From: Crotalaria pallida
Lineage: Eukaryota > Streptophyta > Magnoliopsida > Fabales > Fabaceae
Assembly (NCBI GenBank): GCA_037953625.1
Contig: CM075649.1
Span: 123,253,290 to 123,317,289 of the forward strand
Reading direction: 5' to 3'
Length of the DNA: 64,000 bases
The position numbers were made by a program, and so were the translations under genes. Each line of letters starts with the position of its first letter. Within the stretch, counting starts at the first letter, position 1. This document shows positions 32,271 to 45,168 of the stretch, piece after piece. The notes under the pieces are model-generated. The model saw only the letters and a list, made by a program, of their open reading frames with translations. It ran no database searches and had not been told where the DNA came from.

Positions 32271-33107
32271 TGTAACGATATGATTTTTATTAATCTAAAA
32301 ATTATATTTATGTATGTTTTATTTATATGGAAGCGAGGTATGAACAATGATTTACAACTATTTTCTTAGTATATACATATAAGTATATAGTTATGTTGAG
32401 TTAATATATATATGTTTGTATTCATATGTATAAGTAGTTATAATTATCTTCTTTTGTATGTATGTATATTTATAATTATTTGTGCTATGAATGTTTAATT
32501 ACGAATGTGTATTTATATATATGATCGCATTATAAGGATTGGTTAGGGAAATGTAACTAGAGTCGGTGTATAGGTTTAAGGTATATGTGATTTAGGCTTT
32601 GAGTGCTTTGATTTTGTGTAGGCTCGAGTACCGGGGTTTTCCAGAGTTCGAGTGAGCATTTTAAGTGCCTTGACATTGATGGAGTGATTAGGTAGAGAAT
32701 CCTAAGATTTGATTTCGAGCGTAAGTGTGGGCCTTAGTATTAGTGCTCGAAGAATTCTTTTGGATTTGTGTTTTGACGGAGTTTTGGAAAGTAATAGGTG
32801 TGGTGAGGCAATTGGATTCTATCCGACCTTTTTGGTTATGCCTCGAGTGTGAGTAGTCTTAGATTTATGAGGTTAGAGAGTTGCCTTAAGTCGGTCGGGT
32901 TAGAACGAGTGTTAGAAAAGGGTTAAGTCTAGAATTCGGTTTTAGTTCGTTTGATTTTCTGTGTTTGTGATTTATGTGTTTAATAATATGAAATTATGAT
33001 TTGGATGTTTGGAATGTGATTTAATGTTGTGGGTGTTTGTTTTAGTATTAGGATGGGTTAGGAACCTTCGAATCGGGTCAAAAAGGGTGAAAATCGGCGA
33101 TTCGGGG

Positions 33108-33312
33108 CGTTCGGTGCGCACAGGCACAAGTCGGTGCACCCAGGCGCACCAGGGTGCATCAGAATGCACCAACTCAGGGACTTTTGCACCCAGGCGTGGC
33201 GCGTCTTGCGCCCAGGTGCGCGCAGAAAAAAAAACCCGCTCCGCATCAGATGCGCGACGAGCACGCGCAGGGGCACATGGTTCTGCGGCCAGGCGGGCGG
33301 GTGAGAGTTTCG
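33108..33312. promoter_or_regulatory. GC-rich palindromic boxes upstream of TATA in LTR A
   Basis: Repeated CACCCAGGCG, GCGCCCAGGTGCGC and GGTGCAC/GTGCACC motifs form a GC island in AT-rich DNA. It lies immediately 5' of CCATAAAAAGG (about 33323-33333), which I take as the TATA element. The core resembles the GCGCC-CCA-GGCGC boxes of element T although the LTRs are otherwise unrelated. Confidence 0.5.
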
Positions 33313-33505
33313 CGCACCAGCACCATAAAAAGGTGCACCAGCCTCCCATTTTCCTCATTTCGATCTTCCGCCCCACTTCTCTCTCCTTCACCCAAACCAC
33401 CCCCAACTCTCACAATCACCCAAATCCTCACCTCCAATCCTTTACCCATGGAAAACCCCACCTCCCTCATGTATTCTTCTTCATTCATTTCCATTGGTGG
33501 CTCTC

Positions 33506-33531
33506 TCTCTCTCTCCCTCCTTGAAGCTCTC

Positions 33532-33567
<36 letters not shown>

Positions 33568-33568
33568 C
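33506..33568. repeat. (CT)n microsatellite
   Basis: This CT-rich run is interrupted by a short GAAG segment, in the presumed untranslated leader of LTR A. Confidence 0.85.
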
Positions 33569-35524
33569 TCCAATCCCAAGAACGAAGTGGAGATCGGTCA
33601 AGGGAGCGGGAATTCGAGTAGATCGGAGGTAGAATCAAAGTCCTTGGAGCTTCAATCGAGCCTCCTCTCTCTCCAAGGTAAGGGGAGACACTTTTCCACA
33701 CTTTGAGTTAGGGATAGTTAGAGTTTATAATAGAATTTGGGTTTAATAGTTAAACTAGGTTGTGGGTAACAAAATAGTACTTGTTTAGAGTTGGATTATG
33801 GGTGAATAGAGTTTTGTTGGTTGATTTTTATATAAATTGAAATGTTTATGATAAATCCTCTTTATGTATGTTATAAAAGTAGGAAGTGAAGAACCCTAGG
33901 GAGTTGACTTATATTAAAGTACTCTGAGACATACCTGAGTATGTCGACTGATTTGTTTGATATCTGGTGATTGTTGGTTGTTATGGATTGCTGAGAATTT
34001 ATTATGTCAACTAAGTGCTAAATGGGTAAATTTGTGATTAAGTATATTATAATTGCTTATTTAAGGGTGTGCATGTTTATGGGAAATGCATGAAGTTGAT
34101 ATTGGGTGCTAAATGTATATTTGCTGTGACAATGATTATGTGAATTGCAAATGAATGAATTGGAAATGCGATGATAAGGGAAAAGGAAACTTGATGCGGG
34201 AATTGATCATTTGGGGCACCGGAACAATAGGTACCCAGCTAGGTGTTCCAATTACCTGTTAGGGCCAATTACCTGTCAAGCCAATTACCCAGTAGGCCAA
34301 ACCGCCCTGTTAGGCACCGGTGTGACCCATGGATCAATTCCCCGCTAAAATGAATTGAATAATTAATGGAATGGTATATTGTATATTGTACATAGTCCTA
34401 ACAGGTTATGGCCTAGCCGGGTGCAAAGTCCTGGACAAGTGTCCAAAAGTCCCTAGACAGGTGTTCCAATTACCTAGCGGGTGCTCAAATCCTAGTGGTG
34501 TACGTAAAAAGGAATAAGGTTGGTATGTAGGTCTCTGACCTGAGGTTGCATACATTGTGAATAGAGTTTGCATGTAGGTCTCTGACCTGAGGAGACATAC
34601 ATCAGAAATGTAAAATGAAAGGAAAATGAAAATGGGAAATGAAAAGTAAATGGAACTTGATAACATATGAATGTTACCCTGTTAAGTGAATGTGATGTAT
34701 TTTGTTAAACCATTGCTTGATTTGATTATTATTCTTAAGTTTTATTATGAATTGTTTACTATCCTATAATTCACTGTGTTTCAAAAGATCTCACCCTTAG
34801 TGGTTAACATTTTAGGTACATGTTCAAGGAGCTTGAAGATCAGAGTGCGCAGCGGAAGAGTCAAAAGAAGAGAACTCTAGTTTATTTTATGTATATTGTA
34901 ATTGAGTGCCCGATCACTATGTATAAACTTGTTTTGAAAAGAAATTTTTGAGTCCCTTATTTTAATTATAAACTTTTATTTGCTAATTTATAAATAAGAA
35001 TCGGGGTGTTACATGTAACAGCCCGATTTTCGTAAACCAAAAATAATTTACTTTTACTTATGAAAGATGCAAAAAAACGAGGCCAATTTTTTTTTTTTTA
35101 AATTAAGTATTCCACAATACAGAATCAAAACTTGGCTTAGTTACATAATTGGCACATAGCTTGGTAATCCTTGACTCAAAAACACAATTCAAAAACTTAA
35201 CCTAAACATTCTACTTTCGCTTCCTTCTGATGAAGACATCCGGATGGAAATCTCCTTCCTTCTTGCGCCCTCTCTTCACACCCGAAAATGAAATCGTCTC
35301 TATCGCTGCTCTGCGGTTGTCATTCCGCTCTATCTCGAGAGATGATCTCCACGCGGTACTCCATCTGCCCGTTGAGACATCAGCAGCACCGACATGCCAA
35401 CGAACAGGAGAGAGTAAGCGATCCGAACGACGCATCGTCGACGGTGTGGGATTACAGTAGGCAAGATATCAAGACCATACAAGCATACAACACACAACCA
35501 ACATACCACACAACGATCAAGCAC

Positions 35525-35570
35525 ATCATTATTATCATTATTATCATTATTATTATTATTATTACTATTT
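35525..35570. repeat. (ATT)n microsatellite in B LTR
   Basis: ATT/ATC triplets occur here. The matching tract in the right LTR (about 42192-42220) is shorter by about four triplets. Confidence 0.85.
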
Positions 35571-36859
35571 TCCTTGTTTTACCCAAACTTATACACATTC
35601 CTTCTTTCTCAATTACTTTCTCAATCTCTCTTACAAATCTTTCACGTTCATAATTCAATTTCATTCCTGCCATCAACATTCCTGGGAACTTCAAACATAC
35701 TATTATCAATTTTTTCATTACTTTTCAATTTTCCGTTTTAAGTCTTATCAAATCATAACCTTCGATGATTGGGGAAGAAATTATAATATCATCGAGGTAC
35801 TCCCTTTGTCACCATCGTCTCACACGTCTATATCTCCTCGGGTCCCGGGTTCAGAACTTACCACGGTATTAGACCCAGTCCCCACCACGTTAGTGCACCA
35901 CATGTGGAGTTCGTTCTGCCCAGAATAGTACTCAAGGCAACGTGACGTTTTACCGCCCGAGCCTACCCTATTGCATTCACAACCCGAATATCCCTGATAT
36001 CCGGGGTACCTTCCTCTCCACTACTTCGCACTCTCATACTTCCCCGCGTTAATGTCTTTTAAAGTCTTTTATCTTTGTTAATTAACCTAAGGTCGGCCCA
36101 TCCCTCGTGCATCCCTTCAATGAGTCCCGACCACTAACTTTGCACAATCTTTTCTCATCAGAGCACAGAGCTGGGTTCTCATCATCACACTTGCATTTCA
36201 TTACACAGCTTGTCTCAACAATCTCATATCATCCTCTTTCTCAAGATCTCAACTCACCAAACTTTTACAAATTTTCTCAAAATCTTTTCAAAAATATCTT
36301 TTCACAAATTCTACCAAAAGTCTTGCTTCAAAAACTCTTTTCGAAAATTCTCATTTCCAAAAACCTTTTTAAAATTTCTTTCCACAAACCTTTTCAAAAG
36401 CACCTTTCATAAACCTTTTCAAAAATCTTATTTCAAAACTTTTTTTGAAAACATATTGTTTCAATGAGTACTAGTGGAGGAGCAAGCTCAACTCAACATC
36501 AGTCTCATTTTAACCATATCACAAAGGAGCCCAGCTCCACTCACATCATCTTTCATTTCATAATCATCACCCCATCACTTTCCCAGCTCTGGCTTAAGCT
36601 CATCCTCATCATCAAGTCTGTCCCCAATCTCAACACTTTATCTCTTTTCCAATAAATCACATATTCTTTATTTTTATTTCTTTCTCATTATGTCTTTACT
36701 TCACAATCTTATTTATTTCATTTCTATTTTCGGGACATAGCATATTATCCATGTTGATTCACAATATAATTATCATCATGCATAAATAAATAAATAAACA
36801 CGCAAGCATGCTATTTCACACAACCATCACACAACAACAATGTGGTCTTCGTCTCCTTC

Positions 36860-36899
36860 GTATAAGTGGCCACACAGGGCAAACAATTGCCACTTATAC
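36860..36899. promoter_or_regulatory. 11-bp-stem hairpin in B LTR
   Basis: GTATAAGTGGC (36860-36870) and GCCACTTATAC (36889-36899) are exact complements around an 18-base loop. The same hairpin is kept in the right LTR near 52193-52232. Role unknown. Confidence 0.5.
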
Positions 36900-39800
36900 T
36901 ACTGACTCCAACCACGTAGTCCCGATCTTTGAGATGATGCGGGACGTCCTAATAAATCACCTAAACACCACAGTGTCTTAGGATAGCTTCTCTCTCACCT
37001 GAGGTCCAGCAATTAAATACGTACGCTCTCCTCGGATCCTTGTCTCTGCCAGCTGCCCCAATCCCTCGTCTTTAAAATTTCTCGTACTAAATAAAATATG
37101 TTTACGTCATTAATTGGAATTAAGAAAATATTTTCTTAACTCAATTCACATTTCATTCCTTATCGGAATACTTGAAAATGTAATTATTTTCTCAAAACAG
37201 CTCTAATACTTTCTAGCACTTTAAATTCTTCAAAATCATTTGAAATCATCATATAAAACAATTTAAATCATTTGATTTAGTTTCTGGTCCGTCTTGGACA
37301 GCACCTAAAACATGTTTGAAAGCACCGAAAAATGCACTGTTTTTAAATCCGGCTTTTCTTAAATCAATTACCACTTGAAAATCATACTTTAACTTTCATG
37401 AGTACCTTTTTAAAGTTAAGAAACAACTTTAAATAAGTCTGGACAGCAAAGGTTTATTTCATGAAATCATTTTAATAAAAATTCGAAAACATCTTAAAAC
37501 ACTTTTTACTTTAGACGATTCTTTAGTTCCAACTAATACTTTAAAACTGAAGTTTTTATCATAAAATAAATCTTGGTCGGTCACTTAAATAAAATCCATC
37601 AACCAAATAAATCATATCATATAATTACTTAATCAAACAATTGATTATTTTCTAACCATCTTCATTTTCATAAAACACAAACACTTTGACACACACAAAT
37701 ACTCACAAACCGAATGGAACTAAAGATACAAACCAAGCACATTTATTTTCATGCAACTAAGCCTCCTAGGCTTATTTACACTACATGGCCGAGTAACATC
37801 AAAGAAACAAGTTAGAAATTACAAATCTAAATCATACAATCAACTTAATTTATTTCAAGCATCCAAATAAAATTTCATTTTCAATTGATTAACCCATCTT
37901 AGATACTCTTATTATACTAAACCGAATAGGATTTAAGAAAACGATTTTAGCATTTCAAATCAAACATAGCATTCTTTACATAAAACATGATCATCATCAA
38001 AACACAAAATAAAGAAATTATTCCTTCCTTTTATATTGAAAAACCGTGAGCTTTCATGGAAAATTTACCACGCTTTAATTTATTTCCTTAACTTAAATCA
38101 ATCCATTGAATCAAGCATCACACCACAAATCTTATTTCTCAAATCAACATGTACAATACAATCAATTCACCCCCTTTTTCTTTAATTAAAACCGAATATA
38201 AAAATATTAATCACAACATTATCTTAAATAATTTAGCTTAACATAATCCCACAAAACATACTCATTTCTTTTTGGTCACTTCATGAAAAAGAGGCCTAGC
38301 CTAATTCCTATGTATAGGTCGAATTTCATTATGACAAAACAAGATTCTTGGATTTATTTTTCAACATGCAAAGTTTAAGATTCATGGGTTTTGAATTATG
38401 CACTTCCTCACATAAAATTCTAAAAATATCTAAGCATAAAACCGAATCATGATCACCACACAAACCAAGTTTTTATTTTAATTTTCTTACATGTACTTTT
38501 TAGAAATTCTTAAATCATATAGAAATTAACATGCATGTTCTTAAGTCTTGTAGATCAAATCATAAAATTATTCACCATAGTACAAATCAAAGATGAAAAT
38601 CACTTTGGGTAAAAAGGACCAAAACCGTGACTTGAAAATGAAGGAAGGCTAGATCTTTTTACTCAACACAACATGCATGTACCAAAAATCAACACAAGAT
38701 CAAAGCTTTTTGTTTTGAAGATCACATGCATGACTTAAGATCAAACTTTTTCAAAGATCAAGACAAAATTAAAGACTTCTTCAAAAATAAATCAAAATCA
38801 AGCATAACCTCAGCTCAAATCAACTTTTATGAGCCTAAAGTTAACATGCAAGGACTTAGAATAAATTTAAAAGCATCAAGATCTAATCTTCCATTCATGA
38901 CCGAATTACATAGTTCTTAGTTTAGTGTTTTATAAGTTCATTTGACTCTTGAAATTCAAGATTAAAGCTTAAACATTACACATAACCATAGATCATCAAC
39001 CATAGAACTAGACATGCAAGGAAGAAATGAAAATCAAATAGGCTTAGAAAAAAAATAAAAGCTACTCTAAACTTCTTGTGTTCTTCAAATCACCCACCCA
39101 ATGAAAGTCTTCTAACTCTAAGTTCTTGGATCTTCAAGGAAGAGCTCTAGGTTTTGGTTTGATCTTTTCTCCTTCTTTTCTTCTTCCTTACGGTTCTCTC
39201 TCTCTTTCTCTCCATGGCTTTCTCTCTTTTTTTTCTAAAGGTGTTGAGCTTGATGATACTCCAACACCAAGTGTATTTGTGTTGGTGTGAAAAGGAGATG
39301 GAAGAAGGGAAGAAAGGAACGTAGGAAAGAAGGAAATAGAAGAATGAGTGGGACTAATGAAATGAATGGAAAGGAAATAGGCTTAAGAGTGAAATATCTT
39401 CTCCCTTCTTTGGCCCTTAGTTTTTGGTCGACCAACACACCTTCTAGGAGGGGTAGTCTTTGGCATCCTAGGCTTCTACTTGGTCTCCAAGTTTCTTTGT
39501 TTTATTTTCTTTTTATTTTATTTTCCTTTCCACTTAGTCAACATGCAAATGCATCCTACACTTACACATACACCCACTCATACATGTGTCACTCACTCAC
39601 ATCTCACACATACCCTCTTCATGCACACACACCACCCAAGCCGTGGCAATCTCCCATGCAAACACATGTCCTATAATTTTTTATCTCCTAATCACATTTT
39701 AATTACTAATTATGCAACATTACTTAGGAAATCACACTTATACCACCATTCACACAATTATACACATATAAGCACACTTTAATATATCATACATACATAC

Positions 39801-40418
39801 ATACACAAACCACATTATGCACACATTTATACACACATTCATATTCATTCACACACTTGATCAAGCATACACATTAACAATTAAACACAATTTCTTTAAA
39901 TAATAAACTGCACTTATTGGTTGCACTTATGTCCCTTATTTCATTTTCTAAAATCATATTTTAATATATTAAAGATGTTCCCAAAAGGAAAAATTCATTT
40001 GAAGTCCTTAACTATTTTTACCAATTTATTCACTCAAAATTCGTCCTTTAAATACCTAAAAATAAAATTTTGCAAACCAACTCAGAAAATTATAAAAGTT
40101 ACATTTTTGAAATCTACTTTTTAATACGATCGTTTTCATATAAGGATCATAAAATTCGGAGTTACGGTTGAAAAGATATGAATTTTTAAAGTTAACAAAC
40201 CCAAAATTTCATTTTAAACAAAAATCTTTCTTTGATAAAATCACAATTTCTTTAAAACACCAAAAATGTCGAACACATAATCATTTCTTCAAAATTATTC
40301 ACCACTTGAAATCATTAATTAAGAAATTTACTTCAATAAAACACTCTTTCAAAAACTTTTTCTTCAAATAGATCTTTTAGTTGTTTAAAACAGTACGAGG
40401 AATTTGCGGGGTGTTACA

Positions 40419-40435
40419 TTCTCCCCAACTTAAAG
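40419..40435 (-). other. Polypurine tract of element B
   Basis: The sense sequence TTTAAGTTGGGGAGAA touches the LTR start. It matches the purine tract form in G and C with one T inside. Confidence 0.7.
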
Positions 40436-41626
40436 ATTTCTCGTCCCCGAGAAATACGTTACGGATTGGGCGACAGAGTACAAGAATACTCGCATTATGG
40501 TGAGATCCATAAGAACGTTCTCATTCTCGCTTCGTAGTCGAATTTCCTTTGCTGGCATAATTCACCTTGCAGCGCTCCTTGTTGGTTGCTTTCAGATGAA
40601 AAAGTTCCACTCGTACTATCACTGGCGTGCCGAATCAGGTCAAGTCCATCGGACTAACCGGAAGGGATATCGTCTTGTCATTATAAAAAGTACAAACTTG
40701 GGTGCAGACCCAGGGAATATTAAACAATCATAAATTCAAGCATCTCCAAAGGTACCGGGTTTAACCTAAAACCCTCGGATACACACTACTTTCTATAACT
40801 TTAGATTCTCACTAACTCACAACAACTACTCCTTCCTCTAATTCTCCTTCTAACTCTAAGGTTTTCGTTTACTATTTCTCCGACTTAAGGGAAATTCTAG
40901 GGCAACTTTGGTTCTAATTCCTCAAAACAACTTCGTTTCCTTCATTAAATTCGTCCTAAACATCAATCAAACCTATTACTTTCACCGTCTAAACTTCTGA
41001 TTACGGCATGAGACAATCCTAGTCCTCAGAATTTCCTTTGATGACTCGTAACATACACCTCTTTTCTTCCTTGTGGCTCCCCAACTTGGATCAAGCTTAT
41101 CACTAAATTCACTATTCCGTTCTATTCTAATTCAGCTTCAACCACTAATCCATCCCTAATCATTCAAGCCCTAACTATCTGGGTAACTTTGACATCCTCT
41201 AATCCACAACTCAAGCTAGCAAACCTTGGAAAAGATCGGTAAGGTTACGGATTAATAGTAAGGCTTATGAAGAAAATTTGGACTTTTGCAGTGAGGACAG
41301 TCTTTGTTGAAGCAATTCAACAAACACAAGGATTCGGGAATATCATGGTATATCTTAAGGTAAATACTATTCTTATACAAAAGACATGCTAAGATCGAAA
41401 TAATTAAGTCCATCAAGTACTAATAAAACATCAATGGTTAAGAGGTCTCAATCTTAGAATCTATTTGTCCTCTACTTAGTCTACTTCCTTCCAACTACAA
41501 AACCATCAGATTTCCCTAGACTAACACAATAGGCATTAAAACAGAATCTCTCATCCTAGAAAGATGAGAACCTATTCTTATGCGCCTATCCTTGCACTAG
41601 CAAACACACACAGAGTTACACAAACA
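40436..41626 (-). other. Non-coding internal region of element B
   Basis: No gag, protease, RT or integrase motif is present in any frame. The frame 40497-40733 (plus) has no recognisable feature. The opening TCTCGTCCCCGAGAAATACG is a near-palindrome equivalent to the TTTCGTCCCC motif beside the purine tracts of G and C. Confidence 0.6.
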
Positions 41627-41646
41627 AAGCATGTAAGCCCATGCTT
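41627..41646 (-). promoter_or_regulatory. Leader hairpin beside primer site of B
   Basis: AAGCATG (41627-41633) and CATGCTT (41640-41646) are exact complements with a 6-base loop, 17 bases from the primer site. Confidence 0.45.
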
Positions 41647-41663
41647 AAGGCCACTAAGGATTA

Positions 41664-41680
41664 CCATTGCTCTGATACCA
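41664..41680 (-). other. Primer-binding site of B, tRNA-Met type
   Basis: CCATTGCTCTGATACCA on the plus strand is the reverse complement of the common plant site beginning TGGTATCAGAGC. It lies three bases from the right LTR. Confidence 0.85.
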
Positions 41681-43468
41681 TTCTGTAACAGCCCGATTTT
41701 CGTAAACCAAAAATAATTTACTTTTACTTATGAAAGATGCAAAAAAACGAGGCCAAATTTTTTTTTAAATAAAGTATTCCACAATACAAAATCAAAACTT
41801 GGCTTAGTTACATAATTGGCACATAGCTTGGTAATCCTTGACTCAAAAACACAATTCACAAACTTAACCTAAACATTCTACTTTCGCTTCCTTCTGATGA
41901 AGACATCCGGATGGAAATCTCCTTCCTTCTTGCGCCCTCTCTTCACACCCGAAAATGAAATCGTCTCTATCGCTGCTCTGCGGTTGTCATTCCGCTCTAT
42001 CTCGGGAGATGATCTCCACGCGGTACTCCGTCTGCCCGTTGAGACATCAGCAGCACCGACATGCCAACGAACAGGAGAGAGTAAGCGATCCGAACGACGC
42101 ATCGTCGACGGTGTGGGATTACAGTAGGCAAGATATCAAGACCATACAAGCATACAACACACAACCAACATACCACACAACGATCAAGCACATCATTATT
42201 ATCATTATTATTATTATTACTATTTTCCTTGTTTTACCCAAACTTATACACATTCCTTCTTTCTCAATTACTTTCTCAATCTCTCTTACAAATCTTTCAC
42301 GTTCATAATTCAATTTCATTCCTACCATCAACATTCCTGGGAACTTCAAACATACTATTATCAATCTTTTCATTACTTTTCAATTTTCCGTTTTAAGTCT
42401 TATCAAATCATAACCTTCGATGATTGGGGAAGAAATTATAATATCATCGAGGTACTCCCTTTGTCACCATCGTCTCACACGTCTACATCTCCTTGGTCAT
42501 CCACCCAGCCTAGTCGGAAGCGAACAGGAGTACAGGACCTTTACCACGCGGGCACGACAGCTGTCTCACAACAAATGGTCCCAGACCAGGAGGCCCAGCC
42601 TCAAATCAATTCATATAATATCAAGGCTCACTGTCCACGCAGTGGCAAAACACAATGCCCCGTTCCAGTCCCTCTCCACTGTTCTCGAAATGCCATAGGG
42701 GTGACAACACTATTCTGGTCCCGGGTGCAGAACTTACCACGGTATTAGACCCAGTCCCCACCACGTTAGTGCACCACATGTGGAGTTCTTTCTGCCCAGA
42801 ATAGTACTCAAGGCAACGTGACGTTTTACCGCCCGATCCTGCCCTATTGCATTCACAACCCGAATACCCCTGATATCCGGGGTACCTTCCTCTCCACTAC
42901 TTCGCACTCTCATACCTCCCCGCGTTAATGTCTTTTAAAGTCTTTTATCTTTGTTAATTAACCTAAGGTCGGCCCATCCCTCGTGCATCCCTTCAATGAG
43001 TCCCGACCACTAACTTTGCACAATCTTTTCTCATCAGAGCACAGAGCTGGGTTCTCATCATCACTGTAACACCTAGAATTCTAATCCTATATACCATTAT
43101 TTTATAAAAAAAATCTTAGAAAAATTTTGACAGGGTTTGTTTTAAAATTAGAGCTTTCCCTTTATAGAAAACCTGTCACCTGTCAGCCAGAACATTCAAA
43201 AGTATATGTTTATATTCATTCATAACAAAGTATGTACTTATACAAGTCATCAGTCAAGGCCACATCCAGCCCAAAGTTAAGTTTTACACATCAAAAATGT
43301 GGAGTATCACCATTTCAAAAAAACATATACATATAAGTTTTTCCAACAAAGTCCATAAGTGGTGATATCCGGAAATTTACATTAAAAGTTCATATACATA
43401 ATATTTTCCAAAATACATGATATTAGAGCATAGGTCAGCTAAAAGAGTGGATCCATAAAGAGATGGGT

Positions 43469-43491
43469 TACACTTCCTTAGGAGGAGTGTA
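43469..43491 (-). promoter_or_regulatory. Hairpin in C LTR, equivalent to 7494-7516
   Basis: The stem is TACACT (43469-43474) with AGTGTA (43486-43491), then CCT with AGG after one bulged T. It is followed by CCCGTCCTCGGCC, like the CTGCTCGGCC box after the hairpins of G and O. The right LTR copy is near 49853-49875. Confidence 0.5.
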
Positions 43492-44761
43492 CCCGTCCTC
43501 GGCCTCAGGGAAAGCAGAAATATCTCCAGCCTCATTACCTAAAATGGTCAACACAGAGGGTAAGATATAGCTCAAAATCAAAGGAAACACATAAAAGCAG
43601 TAATAAGACATAATAATATACATGTTACAAAAACATGTAAGAAATAATGCAATGATACATAAATATGCAATATTCCAGAATTGTGCCATATTCCATAATT
43701 ATTCCTTTCCATAATTTCCATAGTTTCCAGAATTTCCATAATATAACCATATCCCATTGGTTTCCATAAAACCTCACATCACCCTCCGCACTATTGGAAA
43801 AGATCAACTAGGAGTAAGTGTTCCCCAACCAATGCTTGCACAGTACTTCACGTGACCGTCCTTCGTACAATTTGGGCTGTTTACCCAAATTGGCTATAGC
43901 GGGAACCACTTTGCACTAGTCCAGAAATGTTTAAGTGACCAATAGAATTATTATAGGGCGCGTAGGACCAATCCCCAACGTGGTGCATTTTCCACGTCCT
44001 TTGGTAGATCAAAGTCCAACTACAATAATTCTAGTGATTGTGATTTTAACACAATCTCGCCACTATACCATTCTCGTCCGTCTATTCTATGGAACCTTCA
44101 CATGACTGTCCTTCGGTCCATAAAATGTTCTCGTATCTTTTCCAATTTCCTACCGTCCTGCCTCACTTCATTAATTACGTGTTTCTAAATCTTTTAGTAG
44201 TTTTCCTTTAATCCAATTATTAACACATATTCATTTCCATAATATGAGAGTTTAGGTTTCCAACATAAAAGTCCATATCATTACCATTTAATACTCATAA
44301 ATTTAGAAGCATAATAACATATTCCAAACCATTTATAATTCAAGCATAATCAAACATAAACCCCTAAAATTTCAGCCAAGCCACAACCTAGAAATTTGGG
44401 AATTCCTAAGCTAATAATCCATATACAATCAAAAACATGCCTATGATTATGAGCTAACTACTAAAATCATGCCCTTCCTCTAATTAAAAGTATATCTCCC
44501 CTCTTACCTTGATTTAGAGAAAGTGGAGGTGAGAGATGGAGAGAGAGAACCGTGAATTGATGGAGGAAAAGAAGAGATTGATGGTGAAGGAGAGTTGAAA
44601 CCTTGCTTTGATGAAGGGAAAAGATGATTTGATGAAGGAATCAAGAGGTTGGAGGTTGGGGGGTGATAAACCATAATTTTCCCAAGAGGTTCGAGTGAGC
44701 CTTTTTGATTTTTTTCCTAAATGAACTCAGCCAAATGCCTTAAAAACTGATTCTGCAGGTC

Positions 44762-44836
44762 GTGGACATCGATGTCCACCTATGGATATCGATGTGCAAC
44801 ATCGATGTGCACAACAAGGACATCTATGTCCACAGA
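44762..44836. promoter_or_regulatory. Palindromic ATCGAT boxes in C LTR
   Basis: GTGGACATCGATGTCCAC (44762-44779) is a perfect 18-bp palindrome. It is followed by TATCGATGTGCAACATCGATGTGC and then by GACATCTATGTC. In the right LTR (51146-51220) the first box has a central G-to-T change. The boxes are upstream of a TTTTTAAGGC stretch in the sense direction. Confidence 0.55.
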
Positions 44837-44886
44837 TAAAATCTGACAGCAACTTTCGCATTCAAACAGCCATAACGTTTTCGTTA

Positions 44887-44951
44887 ACCGTTGGATCTTG
44901 CTCAAATTTGGAGATAAGCTCCCTAATAATCCCAACTTCACATCCAACGGT
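44887..44951. promoter_or_regulatory. Inverted repeat ACCGTTGGAT...ATCCAACGGT
   Basis: These are exact 10-base arms (44887-44896 and 44942-44951), the same block as in D and G. Confidence 0.6.
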
Positions 44952-45131
44952 GGGTTTTAGGTTTTAAGCTATAAATCCTACAATCCATTCTCCTAGGCTT
45001 ATGGTTTTCCTAACTTGATCTCCACGATTCTAAGGTTAAACATAATGCATGAATGCCACTTAACTACTCTTCCTAATCAAGGTTAAAACTTCACATACTT
45101 ATATTAGCTTAAATAAAAAGAGGATGTTACA

Positions 45132-45146
45132 ATCCTCCCCCACTTA
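45132..45146 (-). other. Polypurine tract of element C
   Basis: The sense text TAAGTGGGGGAGGAT touches the left LTR. Confidence 0.8.
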
Positions 45147-45168
45147 CATTGAATTTCGTCCCCAAAAT

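Larger units (their letters stand above)
32271..35013 (+). mobile_element. Solo LTR A of a gypsy element, plus orientation
   Basis: It begins TGTAACGATATG and ends AATCGGGGTGTTACA. Because the sense ends of the other families are GGTGTTACA, A is in the opposite orientation to B, C, D and G. No internal region follows. Instead element B starts at the very next base, and A's last five bases, TTACA, reappear at 55753-55757. The flanks TGTTA (32266-32270) and CGTTA (55758-55762) look like a duplication with one C-to-T change. It contains GC-rich boxes at about 33108-33312, a TATA-like CCATAAAAAGG at about 33323, and a (CT)n tract at about 33506-33568. The frames 32972-33706 are repeat-born. Confidence 0.75.
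35014..40418 (-). repeat. Left (sense 3') LTR of element B
   Basis: It is 5,405 bp. It lacks about 230 bp that the right LTR has at 42492-42718. It contains an ATT microsatellite at about 35525-35570, a strong hairpin at 36860-36899, and AT-rich text with many short frames. The frames that recur in the right LTR (for example 35211-35435 with 41878-42102) do so only because LTRs are duplicates. Confidence 0.85.
43065..45131 (-). repeat. Left (sense 3') LTR of element C
   Basis: It has the ends TGTAACACCTAGAATTC...AGAGGATGTTACA. It carries a hairpin with arms TACACT/AGTGTA plus CCT/AGG (43469-43491), palindromic ATCGAT boxes at 44762-44836, and the inverted repeat 44887-44951. It differs from the right LTR at only a small number of positions by eye. 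Confidence 0.92.

Noticed and set aside
33009..33701. Several overlapping frames of 144-171 codons on both strands in LTR A
   Set aside because: They arise because GC-rich boxes and CT repeats lack stop codons. Compositions are biased and no family is recognisable.
35211..35435. Frame conserved between 35211-35435 and 41878-42102
   Set aside because: Both lie in LTRs of the same element, so similarity comes from LTR duplication. No protein features.
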